Source: Trichuris trichiura
Taxonomy: Eukaryota; Nematoda; Enoplea; Trichinellida; Trichuridae
Direction of reading: 5' to 3'
Assembly: GCA_037903355.1 (NCBI GenBank)
Contig: JBAJFE010000014.1
Span: 5,766,001 to 5,830,000 of the forward strand
Length of the DNA stretch: 64,000 nt
Both the position numbers and the translations under genes were made by a program. This document shows, one piece after another, positions 1 through 12,800 of this stretch; the first letter of the stretch is position 1; every line of letters starts with the position of its first letter. A model generated the notes under the pieces. The model did not search any database, was not told the origin of the DNA, and was given only the letters and a program-made list of their open reading frames with translations.

Positions 1-102
1 TCTTCATTTTGAATTAAATCAGGTAAAATTTGCAGTCGTTTTAAAGATGGTTTCTCTTCAAAACCGAAATTCTGGTGGCGGTTTTTTCTTAGTTGTCTAA
101 GG

Positions 103-574
103 CAGTAATTCTCACGGTGGGGCATGTGCCGCATCAGGGGGTCTTTTTGAAGTCCAGGGAGAGCAGATCTCCAAGTGGGCGTTTGGGAGGAGGCACTTTT
201 GAGCTGTGGGAGCACAAGTCCCACCTGGGCCATCGTGTTGAAGTGCATAGGATGGTAGGGTTCGTGGATCAGGTTTGTGCGTACTGGTTAAGATAAGTTG
301 CGTTCTGTTGTTGCGCCCTGCAATTCTGATTGGCTGGAAGGGAGGACCGGGGGGTAGCCGGCTCAGAGGTAACAACGTAAGTTCTATACACATTGCGTAG
401 GAGTGGGAAACGTTTTTCCCAGCCAACTTTGCCCGGCACCTACATTATGATGTCCTGCCTACTTCCTGTCCTCCCTTCCAGCCAACCAACGCGCTTAAAA
501 TTGGCCAATCAGAATTGGGGGCGCAAACGTTCTGAAACGTTCACAGGGGGCGCCGGTAACCTTGAGAAACACTG
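103..574. mobile_element. hAT-type MITE, 472 bp
   Basis: Begins cagtaattctcacgg and ends ttgagaaacactg, so the termini are an imperfect inverted repeat of the form CAGTGTTTCTCA. It is flanked by a perfect 8-bp direct repeat, GTCTAAGG, at 95-102 and 575-582, the hallmark of hAT integration. It has no meaningful coding capacity. A second copy of identical length lies at 35863-36334, and both share end sequences with the hAT element at 1734-4434, the likely source of transposase for the family. Confidence 0.85.
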
Positions 575-582
575 GTCTAAGG

Positions 583-1448
583 TGTTGATTATTTTTTTCT
601 TATCGCAGCAACTAATTTTTAATTTCAAATGAAATTACTATTGGATGAGATTTCGAAAAAGCATGCTTTGCCGTCACAGTTCAGCCAACCAGTAATCCCA
701 GCGACAACGCATTTTTCAAAAGCTTTCGGTATTTTATTTAAGGCTAAAAACCCTGCGTTTCAGCATAAAATGCTGAACCGTTACCAGACGGTTATTATTC
801 AAAAAGATTATCCAGAATGTAGATTTTTATAAGTACCGCAAGGTCCCGTTATTTAGAACAACAAAGATTTTGTTCTGGAGTTTGCCCATTACCGGTCTTC
901 TGCTGATATGCAGAAGGATTTTCTTCACCTGACCGCTGGAGATATTTTACTGGCAGATACGAAAACTCGAAATCAGAGGACTTTACCGTACTAATCATAG
1001 TCTACATTCTATATAAAGTACTATTGTGACGTACCAAAGAACTACTTTTTCAAGTATTATTGAAATAAAGTATCTTAACTTTGAAAACCGTCCTTGTTCT
1101 ACCTTCTAATTTTATGATTAATCTTGCAGTCAATTTTCAACCGTTTGGAGTTACCATCCTGCTTAATAGCTCGGCAAGTTGCTTTTCTGTACTAGGGAGC
1201 TCACTGAACTGCCTTTCATATTCCGGAAGAGATTGCAGTGCAGGTAGTTTTCCTTCTCATCATCTTACTAAACACCGCTGATAAAAAAGCTCGAGTAAAT
1301 AGGGTGATCAAGAGGATTGTGCGTGGTCTTACTTCATGCTTTTCTCCAGCTGTGAATACGTCCAGGCTAGAAAGCTTGAAACTGGGTTCTGCGTGTTCTG
1401 GACCAGGTTGCGGCGTAAGGTGCTTGATTTAACTAACAATGCTTTAGT
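583..1448. other. unassigned stretch
   Basis: There is a 67-codon open frame at 629-832 on the plus strand but no recognisable domain, splice pattern or repeat. I see nothing I can name here. Confidence 0.4.
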
Positions 1449-1650
1449 TCGAAAGACAGGGTGTCTTTTAACAGGCTTAGGTTGTTTCGTGGTTGGTCCT
1501 TTGGTTCACGGGTTTGGCCTGTTTGATGTATCTGTAAATACACTTCAAAGTGCCCTACCCTACTCCGAAGGTAGGGCACTTTGAAGTTTATTTACAGATA
1601 CATCAAACAGGCCAAACCCGTGAACCAAAAGACCAACTATGAGACAATGC
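1449..1650. repeat. fold-back copy of PLE-tail arm
   Basis: Two arms of about 75 bp face each other around a centre near 1557-1568. The left arm runs from the ggttggtcctttggttcacg region to gccctacc, and the right arm is its reverse complement ending near gaccaactatgagacaa. The same arm sequence occurs at 5111, 31430 and 53752. The central hammerhead-like core found in some other copies is absent here. Confidence 0.8.
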
Positions 1651-1733
1651 TTTAGAAAGTTATTCGTCTCCAAACTCAAGCAAGAATTTAATCTATGGAT
1701 CAGTCCATTACCGCGGTCGGCGTTCCTTTAAGC

Positions 1734-4434
1734 CAGTGTTTCTCAAACTGAAGGCCGTTTTGGTCCCCTGTCAACGTTTCCGAGCGTCCGGGCCCCCTGT
1801 TCTGATTGGCCAAATTGGAGCGCACTGCTTAGCTGAAATGGTTGCAACGCCAGAAGGTGAACCACAGCTTTACAGATTTATTTCTGCAAACTGTTTTTCG
1901 AGAAGTCAGTGAAGGTTGCTTGGCTCGCCCGGATGCAACAGAACTAGCCTGACGATGTTGGGCTCGGTCGAGGTACGTCACAGACGAAGATCGCCGCGTC
2001 TGACTACTTGCAGCTGACTGCGTTTCTTCGTCACTAGGTCCGTAACGATACTAAATGCGCTCTCCACTAGACTCGATGAGGGAAGACAAATCACTAACTT
2101 TTTTACCACACCCCATACGCCAGGTGCAATACCAGGACTTCTTTCTGCAGCCAGAACTGCTGATAACCCTGTGATAACCTGGCCTTCAGCTCCACGTTCG
2201 ACTGCAACTCCAGCAGCTCTTCTTGCAGCGAGATCTCTTCGTCGTCTGAATTTGTTAGCGGATTGATCCCCCAGTCTGGGACTATCATAGACAAAATATC
2301 CTGAAAACGACGTGTGAAATCGTTGTGCAGCGCTTGGAGATGCTCACAGTACAATTCCACATCCGCTTCAGAGATCCCACCTTTGTTTCCCACTTGGGCG
2401 AGACCTTGAAACTGGGACAACTCATCCCTTGCAAAGTTGCGCTTGAAGAAAAGCAGCTTTGACATGAACAGAGATAACAGATTTTGTCTTAAGTTCGGGT
2501 CGTCCGCCTGGAAGTACTTATTCATCTCATTAAATTTAAAATACAAGTCTGTTAAGTACGTGATGTCCGCTTTCTGATTACGCAGGTTCTGGGTCAGCGA
2601 AGCGTCCTCCTGTTCAAGAAATTGAAGAACGGATCCGTACAGGTCGAAAAACTTCAACAGGCAGGCACCTTTTGATAGCCATCTGACTTCTGCATGCAGA
2701 GGAAGTTGTCCTCGTTATTTTCATCACTTATTCGTCGAAAAGGTCTGTCACTGAATGGTTACTTTTGATTTTGTTTACCGTGTTGATGGCATACCAAAGG
2801 GATTCATTCAAACGATGGGCGATGGGATGCTGCCGATGCGACACAATGGATCCACAGCACGTTGGGAACCAGGATTTTTAGATACAATATGAATCTCCAC
2901 TGACAGCCGAGCATAGCTGGTGCACCATCTGTCTCCACGGCTTTTATGTTCTGAAGGGGAATTGCTTTCTCCATGAAGAATTTTTCCGCTACTTGAAAGA
3001 TAGACTCACCCCTTCTATCTGTACTCAATTCTTTCGAAAACATTAATTCTTCTACAAACCGTTCCAAACCAGACGTAGGCCAGTAAAAGCGAATCACTTC
3101 CAGGCAATGTGGATTCTTCCAACTGCAACGAGAATTCCCTCTCTCTGGGCAAGCAGCAGAGCGTTTCTTCGGTGTCCTCAGCCGTTCCATCCATCCGTCT
3201 CTGAACAGTATCACTGCTCAGTGGTACTTTCCTGGTAACATCATGTGCGTTTTGGTGAAGCACGGTTTCCAGAACAGCTTTGGCGGGTGTTATCAATTTT
3301 TCGCCGATCATGTCAGGCTTACCCGCTTTCGCAATTAACAGTGAAATCCTAATATGACGTTGCAAGTCCGTCACGATCGGGTTTTGAAAGAGATGGTATC
3401 ATACTGCTCAGTGTTCTCTTCTTCTTCTCTACCTTCTCCCTCAGGACTCGGTAGTAGGACAGATCTTTATTACTCATGTTCGGGTGCCGCCTCATTAAAT
3501 GGCGTTTCATCCTGGACGGCTTCATAGCCTCCTTTGAGATAACTCTCTCGCACAACAAACATACTGGTAGATGTTCTGTACCAGGCATAACAGCAAAACC
3601 AAGGCGCAGATATTCGCTACTATACTGCCTACATTTTTTGCTCTCCTGAGCCATGACTGAGCCTCTGCAAAGTCACTTCTCGAAATCAACTGGACAAGTA
3701 TATCACAGATTTGCAGCGACGACGTTCGACAGGCAATATAGCTTACTGAATTTGCGCTGGCGAAACTGGAGCGAACGTAGAAGAAAAGCAACCGTACAGA
3801 CAAAACGCTTGCAGAAAATGTGTGAGCAACACACGCAATACCGCGTCGCTAACGCACATGCTTGCATTGTAGCTACGTGCACAATAGACGCGAAAAATGA
3901 AATGGAAGAAAAAGGGAGTCGACTTTTTACAGAGTTAGGGCAATAGGTGGTAATCGTTGACTAAATTGTAAAGCAGAGTCATTGCTACCAAGACAAGCTA
4001 ATCGCTGGTTGAATCATAAGGCAGGTGCAAATGTATCACAAAAACTATGGCACATTCTGATAAAGCAGGAAACTATTCTCTAATGTGAATCATGTGCTCT
4101 GCGTTCAATGCTTCTCATCAGAAAGCTTTCCTCACCCAACCCTACGCTGGAAAGGTCGCAGTATCACCCGTAAACCCGCGGTCCCTTCCGCCATGTGTTC
4201 TGATTGGCCATTTTCACGAGCGGTGATTGGTTCATATAGTGGAGTGAGGGGTAGCCGGCATCATTTTAGCATCCAACTTTATCTTAACCAGTACGCACAA
4301 TACCCGACCCTCGTTCCCACCTTCCGTTGCACCTCAACACGACGGCCCAGGTGGGGCATGTGCCCCCCACAGCTCAAATGGGCCCCACTAGGGCTCCTTG
4401 GATCACCTGGATTTCAAAAGGGTAAGAATCACTG
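1734..4434 (-). mobile_element. hAT transposon, near full length, transposase decayed
   Basis: Termini are cagtgtttctcaaactg on the left and, reading inward from the right, cagtgattcttaccc. A perfect 8-bp target duplication, CTTTAAGC, flanks it at 1726-1733 and 4435-4442. The transposase lies on the minus strand (about 3654 to 1900). Its terminal regions match the 472-bp MITEs of this window, including the ggtggggcatgtgcc block near 4360. The element seems to have inserted as a unit and then lost its coding ability. Confidence 0.9.
1900..3654 (-). pseudogene. hAT transposase pseudogene (ZBED5/SCAND3-like)
   Basis: The N-terminus (3654 to 3349) has a BED-type zinc finger: CLLCERV followed by MKRHLMRRHP. 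The body follows in shifted frames with family blocks: IAKAGKPDMIGEKLI (near 3310), FSLQLEESTLPG (near 3130), GESIFQVAEKFF and DGAPAMLG (near 2990-2910), EVRWLSKGACLL and FFDLYGSVLQFLEQ (2680-2600). The C-terminal dimerisation region is SAFSIVTDLVTKKRSQLQ (near 2050-1980). At least three frame changes plus stops separate these blocks, so it is dead. The same C-terminal block recurs in the repeat at 21866-22259. Confidence 0.85.
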
Positions 4435-4442
4435 CTTTAAGC

Positions 4443-5110
4443 AAATGATTAAGTTTTTGGAGGATAAAGCTGAAAACGCTTTAAGACAATTTTGGCGTGG
4501 TCACCGTATAAACGTTTTGAGCAATGTAGAACAGGCATGACAGGAAGTGGAAACTACTGAACGTTTCTTACTTAGCGAAAAATTTATACAACCTTTCTAT
4601 TGAAGAAATCTCAGGATTCAGAACTGCATTACAAAGCGTTCACCAAGTACAGCCGAACTTTCACGGCAGTTTAGATTTAAGTAAAATGTTCATATGTTCG
4701 TTTGTTACGGAAAGATACAATCAGTTTATTTAGTACTTACGAAGGACTGGGTGTGTAGTAAACGCAGTTGACAAACGCACGCAGAAAAGGGTTGTCAAAC
4801 ACTTTATTGTACCGACACAACACGAATCTCTCTCTCCCTATGGCACACAACAATACGAACACCGCCAACGACAGAGAAAGAGAACAGACGCCACCGCACG
4901 CCCGAACGCTCTAGTCAACTGCTCGTCACGCCCTCGCGATTCATGTCGTTGCAGCAGCCCACGCTCTCGGCACATGCTCCTGTCACCCCAAGCGGAAGCG
5001 CTCCCACACGCTGCGCTTGTCAGTTCTTTCTCAGTAGAAGAATGACAGATTCATGGCCAACCGGTGACATGCCTCGCGACCCCCGTGGACATATGACCAC
5101 CCACCTGTTT
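4443..5110. other. unassigned stretch
   Basis: Repeat-free as far as I can see, with no frame longer than about 50 codons that looks coding before the PLE-tail arm begins near 5111. Confidence 0.4.
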
Positions 5111-5308
5111 ATTACAGGGTGTCTTTTAACAGGCTTTGGTTGTTTCATAGTTGTTCCTCTGGTTCACGGGCTTGGCCTGTTGGATGTATCTGTAAGTAAA
5201 CTTCAAAATGTCCTACCAACGAATGGATGAGCAAATTGTTAGAGAAATTACAGAACAAATCGAATACCGTACGTTTCGGAACACGAGCAGTTCCGAAACG
5301 TACGGTAT
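5111..5308. repeat. PLE-tail arm ending in a short palindrome
   Basis: Carries the same arm as 1449-1556 (acagggtgtcttttaacagg, gcctgttggatgtatctgta, accaacgaatggatgagc). It ends in a palindrome at 5264-5308 made of ataccgtacgtttcgga and its complement. The second long arm is missing; Penelope-like coding sequence begins at once downstream. Confidence 0.7.
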
Positions 5309-5311
5309 TGA

Positions 5312-5690
5312 ATGGCACCAATGTACGTGGATGAAACATGTTATACGCTGGCACACAGGTTGCAGGAACACATGAGGTCTTTAACCGGGTACAGGAACGC
5401 GGTCAACCGTTTGAACGGAGAACCGTCCATCACGTCGCGTGGACGTCCGCCCACACTGGATCCGCGAGTTGCCATGGAGAAAGCCAGCCAGAGTTCATCG
5501 GTGGCACAGCACGCAGCGCAATGCACGGGTCAACTGCGTGCAGAAGTGCTGTGCTAGGAAAAGCAGTTTACGATTAGGAAGATGAAGGAAGTACTTTATA
5601 TAAAGTTCAATTCCAACATTAACAGGGACGGTGGCGTCGCAATTAGTGGCACCTGGACCAACATCATCAGGGCCACCAACTCCTGCCGGC
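5312..5690 (+). pseudogene. Penelope-like element A: GIY-YIG endonuclease and C-terminus
   Basis: The plus frame reads MYVDETCYTLAHRLQEHM, a degenerate PLE-type GIY-YIG segment (the family has Y.GET...R). It continues through RGRPPTLDPRVAMEKA and SSSVAQHAAQCTGQL to an internal TAG at 5554-5556. The same frame then resumes as EKQFTIRKMKEVLYIK and NINRDGGVAISGTWTNI, the conserved PLE C-terminus, which matches copies at 31946-32149 and 38670-38897. The reverse transcriptase is missing. A hammerhead-like tail follows at 6002. Confidence 0.8.
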
Positions 5691-5770
5691 TACAAGAATC
5701 GCCTGTACAGGGACGATAACGGTGCACCTCGGTGACTTGGAAGTTTTCCCAGCCCGGTTAATTCCTTTGC

Positions 5771-5891
5771 CCCCCCCCCCCTCATTCTTTTTTTCCCACT
5801 CTTTCTTTCTTTCCTCCCTTTGTTCCTCCCCTTCCGCCATCCCCAGTACCTGACCCCCCTCCCCCGCCCCCGTTTTCCGCCCCCCCCCCCT
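5771..5891. repeat. C-rich polypyrimidine tract
   Basis: About 120 bases almost entirely C and T on the plus strand, with runs of 12 or more C at both ends. It splits PLE copy A from its own tail. Long mirror-like pyrimidine tracts can form triplex DNA; here it may also mark an assembly-prone site. Confidence 0.85.
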
Positions 5892-6001
5892 CTTTTTAAA
5901 ATAATGTCGCATTCCCTTTGAAACGACCCAAGTCTCCCGCGGTTTAAAGTACCAGTCCCACATAAGGGGCGTGCCAGCACTCACTCTGTCATTTACCTGC
6001 G

Positions 6002-6030
6002 CTGAAGACGGGGACAGGTGATCCCCGAAA
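6002..6030 (+). ncRNA. hammerhead-like motif in PLE tail
   Basis: CTGAAGA (6002-6008), one extra C, arm GGGGA (6010-6014), a 7-base loop, arm TCCCC (6022-6026), then GAAA (6027-6030). This is the CUGANGA/stem II/GAAA core of a hammerhead ribozyme, with one additional base before stem II. PLEs are known to carry hammerhead motifs. I did not find the cleavage-site strand, so activity is not claimed. A more degenerate copy sits at 6575-6603. Confidence 0.4.
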
Positions 6031-6854
6031 GCGTCGCAATTAAACAATTTTTGAACGGGTAGCTCTTCCGTACAATGGTGTTGATACACACACCAGTTAA
6101 GAGGACCTATGTTTTCTAAGCAGCAGAGTACAGATCTTATAACGAATGGATAACAATTGCAAGAGATTTGCGAAAGCTCATAGGCACATTCAATATGCTC
6201 TCTCTTGCCATGCAGAAACATACAAGGGAATGAAGAAAAATGTAGAAGCAGAACTTGAATCCTTCCTAAAGCAGACCATCCATGCTACATTATCAGTCCC
6301 TAAAGGGGTGTCTTTTTCTAGCTGTAATATCAGGCGAGGAAAGAAGTTCATGGTGTTGTCGACCTAGGATTAGTATCTTATTGCGAATCTCCATCGAACA
6401 TCGTTACAAATCAGTGAGCTCTTATGCTTCACGTGTTTGTGCACGCTAACAGCAGCCACATACGGAGTCTTATTAACTCCAAAACCGAGTTCCTATTTCA
6501 AAAGGTAAGCCTGTACAACGTGATCCTCAAAGCATGGGGAATGACAGAAGGTATCATATGCCGTTCTTCTTGCGCTGAAAACGGGAACAGACGATTCCCG
6601 GAGGCTTCGCTAAATAAACATTCCAGAAGTCGAACTTCCGTTATAACATTATGTATTTCTACACGCCCGTTAGGAAGAGTGTCATTTTAAATGCTTTACG
6701 TCAAGTTTAAAGTAGCCAATAGAAGCCTGAGAGATGAAAAGATTGACTCTAAAGTAGTTGTTTACACTGATCTTCAATCTTAACGACTGAACTGGTATTC
6801 AAAGGAATTTAATTCTCTTATGGTTCGCTCGACAGCTAGAAGCTTGCGACGGCC
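6031..6854. other. PLE-tail debris upstream of the phosphatase gene
   Basis: Contains a second, degraded hammerhead-like tail (CTGAAAA at 6575, arms GGGAA and TTCCC, GAAA changed to GGAG). A 73-codon plus-strand frame at 6146-6367 has no recognised domain. No clear promoter was identified. Confidence 0.4.
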
Positions 6855-9800
6855 ATGGAGAAGAAGTCAGGCAGAATATCGAAAGGCGTTTCCTCTTCCA
6901 AAAGAAAAGATCAGATCGGGACATCTAGGAATCAGTTTTTCGAAGAAATGACCAATCGTCTCTTGACTCGTGATGTTCTGCACGGAGAAGAAATTAATGA
7001 AATCCTCGAAAAGGTGGCAGCTGTATTCATGAACCAACCCATGCTAGTGGAAGTTGATCCGCCGATAATAATATGTGGGGACATACACGGGCAGTTCAAG
7101 GATTTAATACGTTTGTTCAACCATGGAGGTTGGCCGCCAGAACACCGCTACTTATTCTTAGGTAGTGTGCTCCTAATTTTTCTTGCTGCATATGTAATTC
7201 TTTATCCTAACGAAGAGTTTTTAAAATTGCGAATATGGTATTCATGAGCAGATTTTTCTGTTCAATTACATGAGCTTGCAGAATAGGCAATGCTTTACAA
7301 TTTTTAGTCGTTGTTAAATGCTGTAATATTCGTTGAAGTGATTAACTTTTCGCCTAGCATAGCGTTCTATCCGTTGCAGAAAGCTGATACAGGAGCTTAA
7401 ATTTTGCGGCGGATAGTTTTAAGCAAGGACTCGGAAATGCTTCATTGCCTGGTGTGCATCACCGCTGGTTAGCTTGGACACTCGCATTTAATTCTTTTTC
7501 CTTTTTTTGCTTGCTCAGGAAAACTAACGGAGAGATATTTTGTTCCACTGAAAATTATGACTTTAGTTTACTTTGTGTTACCTCAGGGATGTAGCTTCTA
7601 TGATATTCTTCGGTTGTTTCATTAATAAGCATTTGATTCTAAGCTCATCTGTACATTAGGAGTTCACCACGGCTTGTCTAACAAATTAATGCACGAGTCG
7701 ACATTATGAAGACGACAAGTAATAAAACTCATACAGAATCATAAGAGCTATTATAACAGCAGTGTTTAATATTGATATATCAAAACAGAGCGCTCCAGTG
7801 GAAGCGGCGTTCAGTATGAGGCACGTTAAAAATAATAAATGCCTGCTGTTGTAGCAGTTAACTTAACGTGAGACTTTCCTAATATGCTATAAACAGTAAG
7901 GCTCCCATGTCGGCGGTTTCTCTTTCCTCCGTCCCACGCAATTAAATATTACGCAATTCGCGCCTGCGTAAATAGTAAAACCGGTTCCTTGCATACCTAC
8001 TTATGGGAAACGAACTAATCATTAAAGATAATATTATTGGTGCAGTTATCATCGGTTTGCACGCCTTTTTAGTGACACTGCCTACCCTCTTTGCTCAGAT
8101 AAGCGACACTGCTAGCATCTTGTGGTTCCTCATTGCTAGAGGGCGACTTGCTGGTGGCGGTGTGTGCTCCTTTATCGATGACTCGTAAGGCTGCTGCTGC
8201 ACATTATACATCTGGTAAATAACTGCACATTGCTGAGTCCCATTCGTGGAAAGCTGTGAAACAGCGTGCCAGTGTCTGCGTCTGGACTGACTCCCTGACG
8301 GTTATGAGGCAACGAAGTACAGCCAGACTTGAAATACTGTGGCAGCCTGTTAATCAGACCTCGTGGCCCGGTGTCGGCGTCTGGTGGGCGGCTTCTCAGG
8401 AGGAGCACCGGTTTAACGGTTGCTATATAGAAGGAGCAGAAGTTGCTGACCTGCGTCCTTGAGGAAGGCCGTTTCGATGGGATGCTACCTGGTAAATTTT
8501 AGTGGCAAGAAAAACTGACTTACTTTTGCACGAATCTAATATGAATTCTTGCTAAGGTCACGCTATGTGCGCTGCCATAAGCGTTCGCTATTATCCTCAG
8601 TCACCCATGGAACAGAACGTGTCCCTTGCAGATAGGGAGGCTCTACTGTATTTCAGATAAAAAAGGAACTCCTGACTTTTATAAGCGCATCATGGCACAT
8701 GTTCGGCGAGCTATTTATTCTTGCTTTTGCTTTACGTATATCTAAAAGCTGGCAACAAATGACGTGGGTTTCGTGATATATTTTTCCTGGGCAGAACTGG
8801 CCCATGAAAATTCGTGCTGCCATGTTCTTTCAATGAGACTGTAAAATTCGTATACGTGAATTCATCCGGTACATTTCATGTAGTAAAATGTGTCTACTGA
8901 GACATCAGTTCGCACCAGGTCGTGATTGAGATATGATGCAAAGCATGGTTTATCTTAATTTTGATTCTGCGGAACCTTTATTCTGAACTTTAACTTAAAG
9001 TTAGGAAGGGAAGGACATTTATCATTACCAGGTGAATATTCATACGACTCGTGTAAACTTCTTGTTCCTTCTTTGACCTCCGATCTTGTGATTGTTGAAA
9101 ACGTTGCGGTTTTGCAATTTTTCCGTTTAAGCCGCACTTTGAAACGGCACATTTATTTCTGCCGCGCGGATGCTGAGGGGACAAAGGTAAAGAGATATAT
9201 GTCCATTCTAACGCTTAAGCTTAAACCTGGTGGCTAGGTTCTAAGGACTGAACTTAAAGTAAGCTATCCTACCTACTGCGGTTCATCTATAAACTTACGT
9301 AAACATTTGTGCCTCGGTAGAGAGCTTTTACCGCATGAAATGTACTGGTCGAACCGCTATTGACAACTCATACAGGGTGAGCTGTCCTATTGGACGAAGT
9401 GTCATAAATGAGTTGTCGCTGTAGATGAATTGTCTAGGAGAGTGTTTTTCAAGCTCAGGGTTGCGAACCCTCCTTCCGAAAGTTTCAGAGCGCTTGCGTC
9501 CCCTTATTCTGACTGCTCAATTTCATACTCCTTGGCTGTAGCGGAGAACTAAGAGTAGTCGGCTTGCAAAGTCGGAAAGCACAGAGGTGGGATTTCAAAC
9601 ATGGAGGCTTATTTGTGGAAACTGTTTCCGTACGTTATTCGGATTGGGGAACTTCACGAGCGCTGATTGGCTAAAATGGCGCAGCAGTGGAAATCCGCCG
9701 TTGAACTTTATCTTATGTGTACGCGCCCTACTTGAGTCGCGCAGTACACATTCCTAGGTGCTTCAGTACTATGGCGTGAGAGTGGAATACATTCCTCTTA

Positions 9801-12800
9801 ACAACAAAAGTGCCCTTGAAACGTTTCCTTGGCGGTTTGCACTCGCGCGAGAATCACTGTTCTAGGCTAGTGTTTCCCAGCCTTTTGCCCGCCGTCCATC
9901 CTAGACGTTGCCACTGCCCTTTTGCGTTCTGATACTTTGCTTGGCCTCTGTTTTATTTTCCTACCTGGACGGTGATGATTTGACGTCGTTTCTGCTGGGT
10001 TGCTTAGACATTTGGCCCGTGTTTTTCATGGCAAGGTCCGGTTTTCTCTTGGCGAGGGGCAGCTTTAGGATAGAGCTGACCAAACTGCTACGGCTAGGCT
10101 TAGCACAGTAGGGCATCCGAAGAGGAAGTGCCCGTTTGATCGCAACAACGTCCGCATGACTGCCTTTGCTTACGCTTAAGAGACTGAGATTTTTTCCTGG
10201 TTCCGCTTGTCCTTTCCTATGGTGAATGCTTTTCAGGGAACTGCTCTGAGGCACGCTTTGTTAGGTTGGCTGTTTTTAATGTGCAGCCCTTCTTTGCTCA
10301 CGTACAGGCCGCAGTGATTCAATGCACTGGGCTTGAGATTTAAATGCCTTTTATTTCATGCGAACCAAACTAGCAACGGAATGAATTTTTGGGCTAAGAA
10401 CTAATGACTAACTTGCCTGCGCCAAAGCGACAGCATTATTTGGGCGTCCAGCTACATATTGGTGGCACGCAGCCGCAGGTCGCTGCGCTCTGCTATTAGT
10501 AACTAGTTTCTTTTCCCCGACAATGGATCTGCTGCGACACTGAATCTTCTTCCTACTGGAAAGAAAGAGGGGATGACAACTAACAGTTTTTTACAACAGC
10601 TCATACTCAGTGACACAGTGAAGAATCTTTTGCAATCAAAATCCTTAGGAGCTATCTTTAAGTTTTTAGTTGCCATGCTATGCCTGATACGTGCAAGAAA
10701 CAAAACCTTTACTTCACTTCAAGAACAGTAACGTCAACAGAAACACTAACTGGTGAGGGCGAGTAAAAAGAACGCGTCAACAACTGGCAGTGGCTAGGGA
10801 AGCCGGTGACCTTAGTGTGCAAGTACGTTTCGAATACGCAGCTGGACTGGTCGCTGCAGTTTCTTCTTTAGTTTTTCATTCCATTGCAACTGCGCGAGCT
10901 CTACCTGGACTTCGACTTCCGCGCGGTCAACGCTTAAAAATGGATAGGTACAACTGCAACAGACACGATCGAAACCTCGGGGAAAACGTACTCGCCAGCT
11001 ATGACACATCGATTTCGAAACAGTACATAAACAGGGAAAGCGCTGCAAATTAAAAACGAAGTTCGGACAGAAGTGAAGGAGTATGCTAGAACGAAAGATA
11101 GCTGACCGATAAGAATTAAGAATCATTTTGAATTATTGCACCAGCATAAGTAAACAGCAAGCTCCTGTTCATGATTTTCTGCAGATCAGAGCACTACTGC
11201 ACCAGGACGTGATGGCCTTCCACTGATTCTGCAAGTTGTGACAGTCCCAGTCACGGCGTCGCCCCTTTGGCAGCCGTTGTCTACCGCAGGGCTCAACTTA
11301 CCCCTAGGAAACACTGGTCAAGAACGATCGCTGCGCTACCCCTAATATTAATCGATTTTATAGTAACCCTAAGCTTAAATATATGAAGAATTAGCGTCCC
11401 AATTTATCTTGCGCAGCTAACGAGCTTTCCTGTAGAAATACGAACGATGTTGAAGCTTCCACAAAGGCAGTATACCCATTTGCCGCCTATTAATCGTGTA
11501 AGTTAATGTCATAAGCATTTTAACAGTAACTGCAGTGTTGTCAAGCAAACCCTGACAAAATAAAACCACATTGCTAATTTAGTGCTATGCACAAGCTCAG
11601 TTTCACTGCCTGAAGGATAATTATTGATTAGTGTTTCTATGTGATCATTCATTTTGACTAAAAGTAGTCCTTTATGCAATAAATTTTGCCGCTACATTGC
11701 CTACGCAGAAGACATGAAATCGTTCAGAACAGATGTTTTCAATCCATTTTAAATGCTTTGAAATTCTCTGATTGAATTGGACGTCAGAAATGATTCCTTT
11801 GCAATGTGCTGCTAGCTATCGCTACTAGTGAAGAACGTAAATTCATATTACTGAGTAAGGAAGACAATCTTCAGCTGGCTAATTTTTAGTAAATTATTCT
11901 CCACTGAGCGCACATCTTATTTCTAATAATGCAAGGCAGGTCTGTTTTTCAGGCGATTATGTGGATCGGGGAGCGCAGAGCATAGAAACTGCATGTCTAA
12001 TGTTTTTGCTCAAAATACGTTTCTCCAAAGATTTCTTCCTTCTGAGAGGTAATCACGAATCAAGTGCAATTAATCGGGTTTATGGATTTATGGAAGAATG
12101 CTGCCGATGCTACGACATCAGCTTATGGGAGCGATTTCAAGTAAGCGAATTTTAGACAGTTGACATTAATTCGAGTCACTTACAATTTAAAGTGCGTATT
12201 CGACCGCATGCCCGTATCAGCACTAGTGGCAGGAAAAATACTGTGCATGCACGGTGGCTTATCGCAGGAACTGGAAAGCTTTGACCAAATCAGACAAATT
12301 CCACGTCCTGTTGACATTCCTCAGTGCGGCATTTTGTGCGATCTTCTTTGGGCTGATCCAGACCCTCAAGCCATTGGTAATTGCTTTCTCCACTTTAATT
12401 TCAAAGCTATTTGCAGAAACGATTAGTATGTGTTCAAAAATGATCTGTAATTGCTTTATTAGTTAATTCCTTACTAGTTCCAGTGCGGGCATTGGTTTTT
12501 GCAGTCCGCTTTTTCCATGATCCTTACGAAACTGATGATCCAGATGCAATCAGTTTTTATATCTAAAATCTGATCCCCTTTGACGTCATCATTATGCTTG
12601 ATAAGTACACTTTCTGTTGGCTTGTCGATCCATTTCCACCGTCTCTGACTGGGTATCAAGCCGCAAACTGTTGAATCATATAATCAGACGTGCCCAACGT
12701 CCGGTATCTATCCAAAGAAGTGTTCATAAAATATCTCGTCTACGTTTCAACTGGGCAGCTGATTTTGCAAATACAGTTGAACCTCCAAAATCGACCACCT

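Noticed and set aside
5667..6221. 184-codon minus-strand open frame
   Set aside because: Much of it is a Gly/Arg/Lys-rich translation of the polypyrimidine tract; simple sequence, not a protein gene.
10790..11126. Overlapping 87- and 104-codon frames on opposite strands in the first phosphatase intron
   Set aside because: No motif, no splice-compatible continuation, and neither strand is favoured.
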